64,000 nt of DNA from Annona cherimola. Taxonomy: Eukaryota > Streptophyta > Magnoliopsida > Magnoliales > Annonaceae. Under the pieces are notes generated by a model. It did no database searches. It was not told the DNA's origin and was given only the letters and a program-made list of their open reading frames with translations. The translations under genes were made by a program, and so were the position numbers. Positions 35,189 to 46,147 of this stretch are shown here, one piece after another. Numbering within the stretch: position 1 is the first letter of the stretch; each line of letters starts with the position of its first letter. The stretch is from the NCBI GenBank assembly GCA_030490835.1, contig CM059977.1, forward strand, positions 15,657,399 through 15,721,398, read 5' to 3'.

Positions 35189-36410
35189 TTTGCCGTTATT
35201 CTTCAGATTCTGTCAGCAGCAATATGGAAACGAGCTTAAGAATGTTTGTTGCTTCTGACATCACAAGCATAGTTGCCTTCATAACTTCATGGCAGCCCAG
35301 TCCATCTGATGAAGATCTTTCGGTATTTTGGTCAGTTCCCAGTGTCCAAACCTTATGATAGAAAGTATAGCGCAGAAGAAGAGTTGCATTTATTGGGCAC
35401 ATTAAATTTCGAATGCCTGGAGAGAAGAAAATTGGCGATGGGGAGAGTGTGATGCTCAGGATTATGCTGACTCTTTTCTTTCTTGAAATACAATTCCTTT
35501 CTACTATTGTATTGAGTTTTGGAACTCGGAGTTTCTTTTCATTTATGATGGCTCAATATCCCCAGGCAACCCATTTTGTAATTGCGTTGGCAGTTTTATT
35601 TCTTTGGTGATAGGCACACATGCATTCGTGCATCGAATTTCTGGTGAATGTCATCGCCATTATTTGGAATGAATTTAGTTGACGTGTTTACAGAATTTCC
35701 TTATTTGGCGATAGAAAGAAAGATACATATAGTTTGTGTCTCGAACTTCTGGTTAGTGTCATGGGAATGAATTAAGTCGATATTATTTACAGACTTTCCT
35801 TCCATAGCAAACAGATGGACTGGAGTTCTGCACTTCTATAAAAAAAAGATGATTGCTTGTAGGCTTCCGTATCTTGTATGTTCGCTGGTCACTTGGCTAG
35901 CCTGCTGTTGCCCCCAGAGAAGTTAAAAACTTTCTTCCTTAACTTTCTTCCTTCTGTCACAGCTTCCGCGGGGTATCGTTGGTGACACACCTCCAGCAGC
36001 TTATTGGTCAGTCTTGTACCAGGATTTCATAACCAGCTACACTAGGTAGGATTTCATAACCAGCTACACTAGGTAGGATTTCATAACCAGCTACACTAGG
36101 TAGAGTTCTGCAAGAGTCTTTAGAACCAGAAAAATCTCATTCTGTTTCTCCTCTTATCCCACCCGGGTTTAGGGTGCGTTGTCAAAAGTTCTGATCCCCT
36201 TTTAAATGGGTAGCTTCGCGAGCATTCTCAACTTCACTCGAGCCAAATCAAGCTAAATTCCCGTCCTCTTTTTTCACTCCTCTAAATTAGTCTGTCATCT
36301 TCTCTCTCAAGATGTTTGTTTTTGAAAAATCATTTGAAGTATTCCTTAAACCAGCCAAACGGATATGGGCCAGTAGAACACACTTGAAATTGAACGCACA
36401 GTTTCTTGGA
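35189..36410. other. Convergent 3' flanks of PRIN2 and the PPR gene
   Basis: 35189-35600 reads as 3' UTR of PRIN2 by position. The rest separates two convergent genes; apart from the 27-bp triplicate at 36021 nothing is recognised. Confidence 0.45.
36021..36101. repeat. 27-bp tandem repeat, three perfect units
   Basis: Units 36021-36047, 36048-36074 and 36075-36101 each contain AGGATTTCATAACC followed by AGCTACACTAGGT. Identical units imply recent expansion. Confidence 0.95.
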
Positions 36411-38357
36411 CTACCAATAATCCAAACAAGAACAGCTCCCATGTTTGAAAGTATGGAAACGGGACCTGTCCCGCACAACAATGTTTCTATTGAAAACAAG
36501 TGAAATTGCTTTCATTGCAGAGTGACAGTCGTCGCATATCCTTAGGTTCTTTACAATCCGAATGGGACTGCCTGCCGCGGTGCTCATCAGCCCAAATGCA
36601 ACAGCCAACTTTTCACTGTGACAGGATACAGCTTGCTCCTTCTCCTCTTCACTCAGTTCAAACAACACATGCTTTGTGTTAGCAATGTAGCCTCCTCCTA
36701 TACTTATACGTCTTAAAACTTCATTCAACTTGTCCCGTATTTCTACTATGCATGGATGTAGTTTATCAGCAGCAAGAAATTGATGAACAGTGCCCTCAAT
36801 CTCGATCCAACTACAACCAGGATTCTGTTTCACAGTTGCACTCATTTTTCTCCTTATTCCACCAACCTTATCCCACCTTCCAGTAGAAGCATATAGATTT
36901 GAAATAAGGGTATATCCTCCCCCATGACTTTTAGGATCTAACTGAGCAATGTGATTGATAATCTCTTCCCCAAGGTCAACACAGCCATGAATTCTGCAAG
37001 CACTAAGCAAAGCCCTCCAGATAACGATGTCTGGATCCATGGGCATGCTCTTGACAACCTGATATGCCTTCTCCAACTTTCCGGCACGACCTAGAAGATC
37101 AACTAAACACCCATAATGCTCAAGCTTTGGCGTGATGCCCCAGCAAGGTTTCATCCTGTCGAAGATTGAACAACCCTCATTCACCAGACCCGAATGACTA
37201 CATCCATTTAAGACACCAAGAATTAAGATATCATCTGGGATTATGCCCTCTTCCAACATTTGATGAAAAACTTGGAGAGCGTCACTGCCATGTCCATGCA
37301 TAGCCAGGCCTGATATCATGGTGCTCCAAGTGAGCATGTCTTTATTGCATGTATTCTTGAAAAATTGAGAGGCAGAGTCAATTTCTCCACATTTTGCATA
37401 CATATCAATAACAGCAGTTGAAACATTAGCCGTTTTTGGCACACCAGTCCGGTCTATGAAGACATGAACCCACTTTCCTTGGTCCAGTGCCCCGAGCTGT
37501 GCACAAGCTGATAAAACACAAACTAGAACTGCTTCATTAGGCCTCGCTTTGTCGCTATGCAGCATTTCATGAAAAAGTCCAAGCACGTTATTGAATCTTC
37601 CACTACCAAGATAGCCTGCTACCATGACAGCCCACGAAACATCGTTCCGATCGGGCATCCTATCGAACAATTCCCTAGCAACACCTATTTTACCACTCCG
37701 GGCGTACCCCCCTACAAGGCTAGTCCACGACACTACATCCGGATGCGCTATTCCGTCGAACACCAGCTGGGCATCTTCCATCCTCCTAAAGGTCGCGTAA
37801 AATTTCACCATAGCATTGCCTATGAAGACATCCGATGAGTACCCACTTCTCACAACCTGCCCGTGGACACCAGCACCGAATTTCAGCGATGGTTGATGCG
37901 AGGCGGCATTGACAACAAACGTGAAAGTGTAATCGTCAAGAAAACCAGGCCCACGAAGCGCAAGCAGGCGGCGGAAGAGAAGGAGCGATTCTTGGGAGGT
38001 GCAGGGCGTCTTGGAGTAAGATTGGATGAGGGAATTCCAGAGGGGAACAGAGGGGAAACGGTGGGGAGGGAAGTGATCCAGCAGGAGCCTGGCGTGAGCG
38101 AGGGCGCCAATGAAAAGGCAAGAGCGAAAGAGGGAGGTGAGGAGGGAGAGGGAGAAGGAGTGGGAGGTGGTGATTTGAGCGTGGATTTGTTTGAGATGGA
38201 AGAGGGATGTGGAGCTTTGGAGGAGGAGAATGAGAGACGTACGAAGTCGGGAAGGAGAAGGAAGCTGGCACGAGGATTGCGAGTGGAACAACAGAAACGA
38301 AGAGGAGGATGAGTTGGTGAGCTTGGAATGGGTCGGGTGCAGTGGGAAGAAGCGCAT
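36411..38357 (-). CDS. PLS-class pentatricopeptide repeat protein with E/E+ and DYW domains
   Basis: Intronless 648-residue protein, normal for this family. After a Ser/Leu-rich N-terminus that could target mitochondria or plastids, PPR motifs run from about residue 100 to 475 (VPLWNSLIQSYS, DVVSWTSLVGGYARSG, NVSTAVIDMYAKCGEIDSA, LEHYGCLVDLLGRAGKLEKA). The PG-box region is at 513-525 (PGCSWIEIEG) and the DYW deaminase domain at ~555-648, with the HSE signature (H580-E582), CDDCH (608-612), paired Cys 642/644 and a C-terminal DYW. Such proteins bind single-stranded organellar RNA, and the DYW domain has the zinc and glutamate residues for C-to-U editing; all are intact here. The RNA target cannot be read from sequence. 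The start is the first in-frame ATG at 38357; reading frames on the opposite strand are shadows. Confidence 0.95.
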   Translation of the reverse strand: MRFFPLHPTHSKLTNSSSSSFLLFHSQSSCQLPSPSRLRTSLILLLQSSTSLFHLKQIHAQITTSHSFSLSLLTSLFRSCLFIGALAHARLLLDHFPPHRFPSVPLWNSLIQSYSKTPCTSQESLLLFRRLLALRGPGFLDDYTFTFVVNAASHQPSLKFGAGVHGQVVRSGYSSDVFIGNAMVKFYATFRRMEDAQLVFDGIAHPDVVSWTSLVGGYARSGKIGVARELFDRMPDRNDVSWAVMVAGYLGSGRFNNVLGLFHEMLHSDKARPNEAVLVCVLSACAQLGALDQGKWVHVFIDRTGVPKTANVSTAVIDMYAKCGEIDSASQFFKNTCNKDMLTWSTMISGLAMHGHGSDALQVFHQMLEEGIIPDDILILGVLNGCSHSGLVNEGCSIFDRMKPCWGITPKLEHYGCLVDLLGRAGKLEKAYQVVKSMPMDPDIVIWRALLSACRIHGCVDLGEEIINHIAQLDPKSHGGGYTLISNLYASTGRWDKVGGIRRKMSATVKQNPGCSWIEIEGTVHQFLAADKLHPCIVEIRDKLNEVLRRISIGGGYIANTKHVLFELSEEEKEQAVSCHSEKLAVAFGLMSTAAGSPIRIVKNLRICDDCHSAMKAISLVFNRNIVVRDRSRFHTFKHGSCSCLDYW

Positions 38358-38877
38358 TTCATGGTGGTGGCTTGGAACACTGGACTTGCAGGCTCCATTG
38401 ATTTTAAATCTTATTATTCTTCAATTTTAACTAATATGTTTCAATTAAAATTTTCATTATTTCATTTAACCCTTCAATTTTAATTTATATTCTTAAATTA
38501 TAATTTCAATTCTTTTGAGAGTCCGTTTGGTGTAAGATTAAAAAAAAGTTGAATTTTTAAAAGAAAACTAAAGAGTAACGTGATGTCATGGAAGAAATAG
38601 TTAATACCAAAGAAAATAAATATTAAGAGTGTGTTGTAGATGATACTAGATTTTTGGATTGAATTTGTATTTGAAATAAGAATGTAATAATTTGTATTGA
38701 GAATGAATAAAATTTTAATGGGAATGGGTAAAATTTTATTGAAAATTGAAAAAGCTACATTGAAAATTGAAAAACTGTATTGGGAATAGTAATACATATT
38801 TAATTCAAGAATCTCTTATCATTTGGTTATCCTACTAAGAACTACATGCAAGCTTTAACATTTAACTAAGGGTAAAT
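38358..38877 (-). promoter_or_regulatory. Upstream region of the PPR gene
   Basis: Only about 520 bp separate the PPR start codon from the left end of the Mutator-like element, so any promoter must lie here or inside the element. 38520-38800 carries AT-rich subrepeats (TTGAAAATTGAAAAA, GGGAATGGG) of a possible MITE; core promoter motifs are not identifiable. Confidence 0.35.
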
Positions 38878-39334
38878 TTTAAATATACCCATGACTTTTA
38901 CCTTTAATTACAAATATATCTACTAAATATGAAATCTTTCAAATATATCCAATCCAAATATCATATGTACCCCAAAACGTCTCATTCCGGATGAGCAATA
39001 AACAGCATCAGTCTGCATGAATAAAGAATTTAAAATGACAAAATTACCTTTGTAGTGAATTAATATTTCATCTTATACCTGGTTTCTTCCCTCCTCTTAA
39101 CCATTTTAAAACCCCAACCCTAGCTGGTCCCCTGCCCAAATCCCATCAAATCTCTTTATTTTCTTCCACAATCTTCACTTCTTCTTCATTCCATCTCTTA
39201 CTCCATTTCTTTCATTATCTTCCTTCTCTCATTCTCCCTCTATCTCCATCTTCTTACCCCTTCTCATTTTCTCCTCCTATAATCACTCCAGTTCCATTTC
39301 TTCATCTTCCTCATACTCCCTCCCTTACTCTTCT

Positions 39335-42300
39335 TGTCACGACCCAATCTTAGGGTTGTTGACCACCCTAATTGGGCGACGAACCCGGATCAGTTATGCT
39401 TCAATGAATTTAATAATTAATACTTCATTCAATAATATCCAAAATTTATCACAACTATCCATCGATTTAATAGGAATAATTCCCATTAATTTATTACAAG
39501 ACAACAATTAAAAATAAATAAATAAATAAAAATAAAATGTCTCTGCTGCACCATCTTAGCCCATTAACCCGCACTATTGACCAGATGGTCCCGCATCTCC
39601 TGAAATTTAAATTACTCAGGAATGAGTTAAATAATTCAGTAAGCAAGAAATAAACCACGTATATAATCGCGTATAACATCATGAAAGCACCATAGGAAAT
39701 GCACAAACCACTGACCCAATGTGTAAGGTTATCCACACTGCTCACAATGGAGCAAACTCACGACCTTTCTGGGCACAACACACAGTCCACAAAGGGACAA
39801 ATACAGCCCATTAAGGTAATACCACACTGTCCACAAAGGGACATTCCAAAGTAGCCTTCTAGCATGCATAGGACCTACTAAGGAAATAAATAAAACCAAT
39901 ACACATATCCTCGGGGTCCCACATATGCAATTCCGTTCCACTTGGTAATAATCATGATGCATTACACACACCATTCTCACTTTCTATCATAACAACTACC
40001 TCAACTCAATTAAATATTTTACCAACTAAAATAATTTGCCATCCACATTTAATTGGGTGAACCAACTCATTGAATTTAATTAAATAAATTCAGAAAGAAA
40101 CTTCCATCATAACCACAAGTAGCCAAAATTTCAAAATGAACAACCACAAATGATCTACATAGCATAACTTGTTGTTCCCATTTATTTTCCATTAATTCTC
40201 AACATTCTCTTTATTTTATTATGCAAATGCACAAATCTCACTCTTCTTATTCCAATAATTCCGTTAGAAAATAACATAATTTATTGGAATGTAATTATAA
40301 ACTCTTAATCCATCCTCTATCATAAATCATAATTTAATTTATCCTCCACCATACCCTATTTAATGTTTTCCAAACAAAATGTCTATCTATATAATTTATA
40401 GTTGTCAACACAAAGAGTATCAAATAATTAATTTATTGTTATATAAATTAATTATATAATTGCTAGCGCAAAATATAATTTATATATATATCTTGTTTGT
40501 CTGTAAATAACCATATCTCAAAAAGGGTTTTGTATGAAATCCAAAAATAAATAAAAATAAAAATTCATGGACGTATATTAACTTTGGGATGTGCGTATAT
40601 TTTTAACTAACTAGAACCGACCGTCCATGGACCCTTGAAGTCCAGAAATATTAAAACGCACACACATTTATACTTTTATTAGACAAACATATAAATCTGC
40701 GATATATATAATATATATATCTCTAAGGACAGATCCTGTTCGTAGAGATCTCAAACATGCCGTTAATTTATATACATCAAAATAACTGAGCTTGCATCAC
40801 AACTGTTTCCATCAATTAGAATTCTATCTGGTGTAAATAACCAATCCAATCCCGTAAAATAAAAACATATATATATATATATATGCAACATATTATAAAT
40901 ACCCGTCTATACCTTATATTATATACAGTGGTTCCAAACTGTCGTCCAAACAAATAAATAATATACATTGTCATAACACGACAACCTTGAGTTTTAAAAC
41001 TCACGCCAAATAATATATAACACATATATAGGTGACGGTAAATAAAACTTCAAGCTTTTATATAATATATATACATATATTATATTTAAATGGCCAACCC
41101 GGGAGGTGTAGTGCATTCAACGAAAATTTGTATACTTAATACATTATATATGTATAATGTCGGTCTTGGTCCCTGGTAGTTTTTTTTTTCTTCTGTAATT
41201 ATACATATATAAAAAAATATATATATACTATATTATCTACCACCAGTGCTAGCGGATTATGGGTGTGTTTGGTTGGAGGTAAAACTTTTGATGAAAAGTT
41301 TTTGGAGTAAAAGTTGTCAAATCAATAGAAAGGGATGTGATATAATAGGAGTAATGATGAGGAGTAAAGAGAATAAAGTTAAAATAGATAGGTTAGTTGT
41401 ATAGGTAGTTGTGTAGAAATGATTGAAAAGTAGGGTAGTTTGTATAGAAAAATGTGAAAAAATAATTAAAAAATAGAATAATTATGGAGAGTGAAAAGTT
41501 TTAGATTGAAAAGTTTTAGTTGGCACTTTTTTGCCCTAAACAAACACACTCATACTGTCTTATCACGTAGATGATTGGCTCGAGAAGTTTTTCGATAGAT
41601 ATAAAATAATAATAATTAAGTAAATTTGATATAGAAAAAAGTGCATTGTGAACAAATTAAAACCATCAAGCTGAATTTAAATAACAGCAACCCGTACGAA
41701 TGACAGATGATTATAAGGAGAAATTATTATAAATATTATTCAGTAATACTAACTATTGATAATGATATTAACTTGGATACATCAATATTTCATCCGTTCC
41801 CCACTGGCAATAATAGATAAGCTAAATATATATTATTATATTTGACCCGTTAATAATCCAGATGCTGATTAACTTAAAACCACGCATGGCCTACCTATTA
41901 AAAGTAATATTATGTCCATCACTCCTTTTGCATATTGAATACCTCTTTGATATTACCGGCCCTCAATTTACAGCAACTTCATCGCATAAAAAAAAAATCA
42001 AATAAAGAATCCGATAAGATAAACCTTATTGATCCAGATAAAAAAAATCTGCATCATTCCACCGACGATACTCAATAATCATCAATCCAGCATATTCAAA
42101 TTATCACAAAAGCCTCAAACTAGACGTTCATCTGTCGTGCATCCTAAATGAATAATAATTAATATAATTTATTTATTTCCAAATAAATTCTTTAAGCATA
42201 AATCCTCATAAATCTTTTAAACAATCTATTTCATATAATGTATGTGGCTCCATAATTTAATTATTTCTTTACTTACCTTTTTGTAGAACCCACGGAGGGA

Positions 42301-42796
42301 TTTTCTGAAAAAATATTTTGTTTCCTTCTCAAGTTCAATCCGCAACAAATTCTTCCTTTTCCTTCCAAACTCCGTTCACCATTTCTTTTCTCCCGCATCT
42401 CATTCCATTTAATCGCAATCTCCCATTATTCTCTCTAATGCTTTAAATTTTAAATTTTAAAATTTAAAAATCAAATCTTATCTCTTTGTGGGTCCCACAT
42501 AGTTAACTGCTAAAAGAAAAAAATTATCTAATTTTACTAAGGTGTAATTCGATCCCACTATCTCAACTTTACTTGCCATAAATTCTAACCATCTTAGCAT
42601 TTTAACAATTTGTTAATTTAAATTACAATTTAATTTAAATAAATATATTTGAGACCCTATTTTCTTGAAATTATATTTACCCACCTTAGTCAATAAGTCA
42701 AAGTAAATAAGTCAATCCGGCCACATCAGACGGCCAAAAATTCAACGTGCCACAATATGCCACGTCAAGTCCACATATTTAAGTTGGGTTATTACA
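39335..42796. mobile_element. LTR-like insertion (solo LTR candidate), TSD CTTCT
   Basis: A 3462-bp insertion starting TGTCACGACCC and ending GGGTTATTACA, flanked by CTTCT at 39330-39334 and 42797-42801. TG...CA ends and a 5-bp TSD mark an LTR or whole LTR element. No gag-pol was found and no second LTR pair was recognised, so a long solo LTR of a Ty3/Gypsy-type element is most likely. It contains a younger Tourist MITE at 41261. Removing it rejoins a continuous C/T-rich stretch of the host MULE. Confidence 0.75.
41261..41551 (+). mobile_element. Tourist-like MITE, copy 5
   Basis: Starts GGGTGTGTTTGG and ends CAAACACACTC. The interior is very close to the copy at 12-302 (TTGGAGGTAAAACTTTTGATG; GATAGGTTAGTTGTAT). 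Inserted within the LTR-like element. Confidence 0.9.
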
Positions 42797-42801
42797 CTTC
42801 T

Positions 42802-43249
42802 TCCCATTCTCCTCGTTCTTTCCTCACTTTTTCCCTCGCATCGGACACCCCATTTTCCGAGCAGATTTGGTGGCGCCGAGGTCCAGGCAGCCCAGGCCGC
42901 GGTGCCAGGTTTTGTTGAGGCAGATTTCGGGCGTTTGAAAGCTGAATTGCAAGCAAGTCTTGTGGTCCTCGATTGGTAACATCCTTCGATTCCAAACATG
43001 AACCAGCTAAACTTTACAAAATGCGTTTAAATTCCCTTGAAAATTTACGCCCATTTTGAATTGCATTACGTCAGATTCCTTTTTTCTGCCTTTTAATATT
43101 AGAATGGTAAAAAAAGGAATAGTAACAAAAAAAAATGTTGAGTCTGTCACGAGGCAATTCAGATGCTGAGCTGGGCAGAAATGCTACCAGCCTAATTTAA
43201 AGTTATGCAGCATTTCTTATTTGATTGACTCAGATTTCTGCTTCTGCAG
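42802..43249. other. MULE interior: GC-rich exon-like stretch of unknown origin
   Basis: A C/T-rich tract leads into a GC-rich segment (about 42835-42960; GGCGCCGAGGTCCAGGCAGC), then AT-rich sequence ending in a TTCTGCTTCTGCAG splice-acceptor-like site before the receptor exon. This could be another captured gene fragment; no protein match was recognised in either strand. Confidence 0.4.
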
Positions 43250-43428
43250 AGGAGAACGCTGTTAGCACACTGGGTCGCTTTGTGCTGCTCAGATGGTTTT
43301 TTGTGGTATTGATAATTCAATCAAGCTACACTGCAAGCCTGACGTCAATCTTGACAGTGCAACAGCTCTCATCATCCATCAGGGGAATTGAAAGTCTGAT
43401 GCAAAGCAATGAGCCTATTGGATTTCAA
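43250..43428 (+). pseudogene. Plant glutamate receptor-like (GLR) channel exon fragment
   Basis: Starts right after a splice-acceptor-like CTTCTGCAG and translates as part of the ligand-gated channel domain of plant GLRs: [20 protein letters not shown] (the third membrane segment), then [17 protein letters not shown], which corresponds to the conserved SYTANLAAF-type gate motif of ionotropic glutamate receptors, then [17 protein letters not shown]. After this the frame loses similarity. No other GLR exons lie within several kilobases on either side. It is an isolated exon piece inside the Mutator-like element, hence a captured or decayed fragment and not a gene. Confidence 0.9.
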
Positions 43429-43814
43429 AGAGCCGAAATGGGTGAGATGGAATGAAAGTTTAAAAGAGGAAGATAGGAGGAAGAAGAGCAACCGAACTGC
43501 TATTGGATTATTGCGATGCTACATTGACGCCGATGAAAAAGGATTGGGGGATTTTTCACGCGAAGAGATGCCTTAAGTGGGAGCACCCAATTTTCGAAGG
43601 ACCTCATTTGCATGCGCCCGGGAGCTCTACATACCAATGTTGTTAAAACCGGACCGGACCGGCCGGTCCGACCGGTCCGACAGGGAACCGGTCCATTCCC
43701 GGTTCAACATAACACGGTTCGGTTCTTTTGAGTAAAACCGCCCGAACCGGCGGTCGAACCGGTAGAGCCGGTTCAACCGGGTTCGCCCAGTTTGTAGGAC
43801 CTAGTATATATTTA

Positions 43815-44106
43815 GGGTGCGTTTGGTTAGAGGTAAAACTTTTTGATGAAAACTTTTTAGAGTAGAAGTTGTCAAGTTAATAGAAAATTATGTGATATGA
43901 TAGGAGTAATAATAAGGTGTAAAGAGAATAAAGTTAAAATAGATAGGGTAGTTGTATGGGTATTTGTGTAGAAATGATTGAAAAGTAGGGTTGTTTATAT
44001 AGGAAAATGTGAAAAAATAATTAAAAAATAAGATAGTTATGGGGAGTGAAAAGTTTTTGATTGAAAAGTTTTCATTGACATGTTTTGTGTGTAACCAAAC
44101 ACACCC
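43815..44106 (+). mobile_element. Tourist-like MITE, copy 6, TTA TSD
   Basis: GGGTGCGTTTGG ... CCAAACACACCC with TTA at 43812-43814 and 44107-44109. Inserted into the hAT-like element, thus the innermost and youngest layer of this nest. Confidence 0.92.
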
Positions 44107-44700
44107 TTAAAAAAAACGAAGGAAAAATCGAAAAAGCAAAACGACGCTCACCCTCCTCATTTCCCCCCTGCCGACGAATTCCAAATCCTTGCTCGCCGCT
44201 CCCGCGAAACCAGCCCGCCCACCACGCCCGCTACCTCGCCGGCCTCGCCCGCCACGCATGGGCCTCGTCCTCTGCGCCGGCAAGCGCTGCCGCCCCGCAC
44301 CCGCCCGCCCGCGTCGCTGGCCTCGCCCTTAGTGCACGCCCGCTGATAGCTACCGAACTTAAGGAATTTGCATCCGATTTTGATTAACCAGCTTTAACCT
44401 GCAATCCAATGGCTCAGATAGCCGGATCTGAAAAATAATAGGTCGCCGGAGATGGACTTTTTATGGCTGTTTGCTGCCTGGAATTGAAGAAGATGAATGC
44501 CATCAGATGAGATCTCTTTTCACTTGATTTGGCTGGCCGTTGAGATAAGGAGGAGTCCAAAGCAAAGACAGATGGGTTTTTTCGTTTTCCACTACGCACG
44601 GCAGCCATGAACGACCTTGTGAGGAGAAGGGGGAAATTTTTTTCTGGTGGTCCGGCGGACCACTGAATTCGTGTATACACAAATCGTTATTTGCAATATA
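44107..44700. other. GC-rich cargo segment of the hAT-like element
   Basis: About 44140-44345 is extremely GC-rich (CGCCCGCTACCTCGCCGGCC) in an otherwise AT-rich element, followed to 44690 by sequence of balanced composition. Plus- and minus-strand frames up to 100 codons have no recognisable domain. It may be a captured gene fragment or promoter; origin unknown. Confidence 0.4.
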
Positions 44701-45141
44701 GGGCATTCAAAATAATTTTATAAAAATTCCTCAATAATCTAATAGAATCTCCCAAATTATGTAAATATAATTTTTGTGTAAAAAATTTAAATATACTAAG
44801 TATTGCATCAAAACTTCAATTTCAATATAATTTCTCTTAAAACGAAATGAAAATGATATAAAATAACTACAAAATTATGTAATTTTTAATAAAGTTTTTA
44901 TTTAATAAAAAATATTAATTCAATTAATAATATTCTATTTTTAAATTAACATTATCTTTCATAAGATATGAATTATTATAATCACATGCATCTTTATACC
45001 GATGACATAACAAATAAGAAAATTAGATTTTAGGTGAATTTCTTAATGCCTAGGACAATTTATGTGCAATATGAAAATTTATTTTTAATATTTTATTTAT
45101 TTAATAAAATTCGAGTATCCCTTAAATGTCGTTAGATGCTA

Positions 45142-45469
45142 TTAGATGTCGTTAGATGCTGATAAATGCTATTAGATTAAGGTGGATTTTATTAAATTAT
45201 ATTATCTGAGTTTCAAATTCTATAATTAAGGTATAAATAATCTTATAAGGAGCTGAGAATTATATTACATGTGTTGAATTAGGATTAATTTATTAATATC
45301 AAAAGTTAGATGTCGTTAGATGTCATTAGATGCTGTTAGATAAAGTGAATTTTATTAAATCCTATTATTTGGGTTTCAAATTCTGTAATTAAGACATAAA
45401 TGACCTTATAAAGGGCTTAAAATTATATTACATGTGTTAAATTATGATTAACTTATCAATATATTTACT
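45142..45469. repeat. 164-bp tandem duplication in the hAT-like element
   Basis: Units 45142-45305 and 45306-45469 share TTAGATGTCGTTAGATG, GGTTTCAAATTCTGTAATTA-like and ATTATATTACATGTGTT blocks in the same order. The unit itself starts with short TTAGATGCT-type repeats. Diverged, so older than the TSD-clean insertions. Confidence 0.8.
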
Positions 45470-46147
45470 TAAAATTTAAAATTAATTTAATATTTATGAC
45501 ATCATAAATATGTCATATTTACGTCACGGGTTCAAACCGGTTCACTTAACCGGTCGAACCGGTTCGAACCAGACCAGTTCCTTTACCGGTTCAATCACCG
45601 GTTCGGTTTTGACAACATTGCTGCATACACTTATTTTATTTTATTTTATTTTGAAAACTTTTTATAAACTTGTTAGCCTAAGTGTATTTAACATATATAT
45701 CAATTTTTACCATTTTTGGAGATTTTTAGATATTTATTTTTTATTTTTGAAAATCAGTGGTATTTTAATAATTTAAAATTATCTCAAATGCTACTGATTT
45801 TTAAAAATAAAAAATAAATATTTAAAATACTCTAAAAATAGTAAAAATTTATACACATATTAAATACACTTGGGCTAACAAGTTTATAAAAAAAATTTCA
45901 AAAAAAAAAAAGTGTATGCGCCCAGGAGCATGCAACATGGAGGATAAGATCAGAATCCATTTTCGAAGGGCTTGTTAAGGCTGAAGATGCAACCCTAAAT
46001 TTTAAGGGTAAATATGACATTTTCCTTTAGCGCACTGATTGTGACGTTTTTTTGGTATATATGATATTTGGGTTTGGCATATTTGAAAGATTTCATGTTT
46101 ATATAATTAAGAGCAAAAGTTAGTGGATATATTTGAAATTTACTCTT

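Larger units (their letters stand above)
43635..45620. mobile_element. hAT-like non-autonomous element inside the fold-back MITE
   Basis: A 1986-bp insertion with terminal inverted repeats CAATGTTGTTAAAACCGG (left) and CAATGTTGTCAAAACCGA (right, reverse complement), flanked by CTACATAC (43627-43634) and CTGCATAC (45621-45628), 7 of 8 matching. Subterminal regions are packed with ACCGGTTCG/GACCGGCCGG repeats. The interior has a Tourist MITE (43815), a GC-rich stretch (44110-44400) and a 164-bp tandem duplication, but no transposase. Confidence 0.8.
43601..45958. mobile_element. Palindromic fold-back MITE, copy 4, split by a hAT-like insertion; 11-bp TSD
   Basis: Flanked by ATTTTCGAAGG at 43590-43600 and 45959-45969. 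Left remnant 43601-43634 (TTTGCATGCGCCCGGGAGC) and right remnant 45629-45958 (CATGCTCCTGGGCGCATAC when reverse-complemented) rejoin into an element of about 364 bp once the 2-kb insertion is removed. The rejoined arms contain TATAAACTTGTTAGCC, GTGTATTTAACATAT and TTTTTACCATTTTTGGAG, the family core. Confidence 0.8.
38878..46147. mobile_element. Mutator-like element (Pack-MULE candidate), 7.3 kb with nested insertions
   Basis: Long terminal inverted repeats of at least 120 bp. The left end starts AAGGGTAAATTTTAAATATA; the right end, reverse-complemented, starts AAGAGTAAATTTCAAATATA. Both share GAAATCTTTCAAATAT, CCAAATATCATAT and AAAACGTC in the same order. The interior has no transposase; it holds a C/T-rich leader-like stretch (39100-39334 continuing at 42802), a GC-rich exon-like stretch (42835-42960) and a glutamate-receptor exon. 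Later insertions (LTR-like at 39335, fold-back plus hAT at 43601) account for about 5.8 kb. Flanking 9-mers do not match clearly, so TSD support is lacking. Confidence 0.7.

Noticed and set aside
37863..38398. Plus-strand and alternative minus-strand frames over the PPR N-terminus
   Set aside because: Shadows of the Ser/Leu/Pro-rich start of the DYW protein; only one frame continues into PPR motifs.
43225..43455. Functional glutamate receptor gene
   Set aside because: Only one exon-sized piece of the channel domain is present; ligand-binding domains and downstream membrane segment are absent, and similarity stops abruptly.
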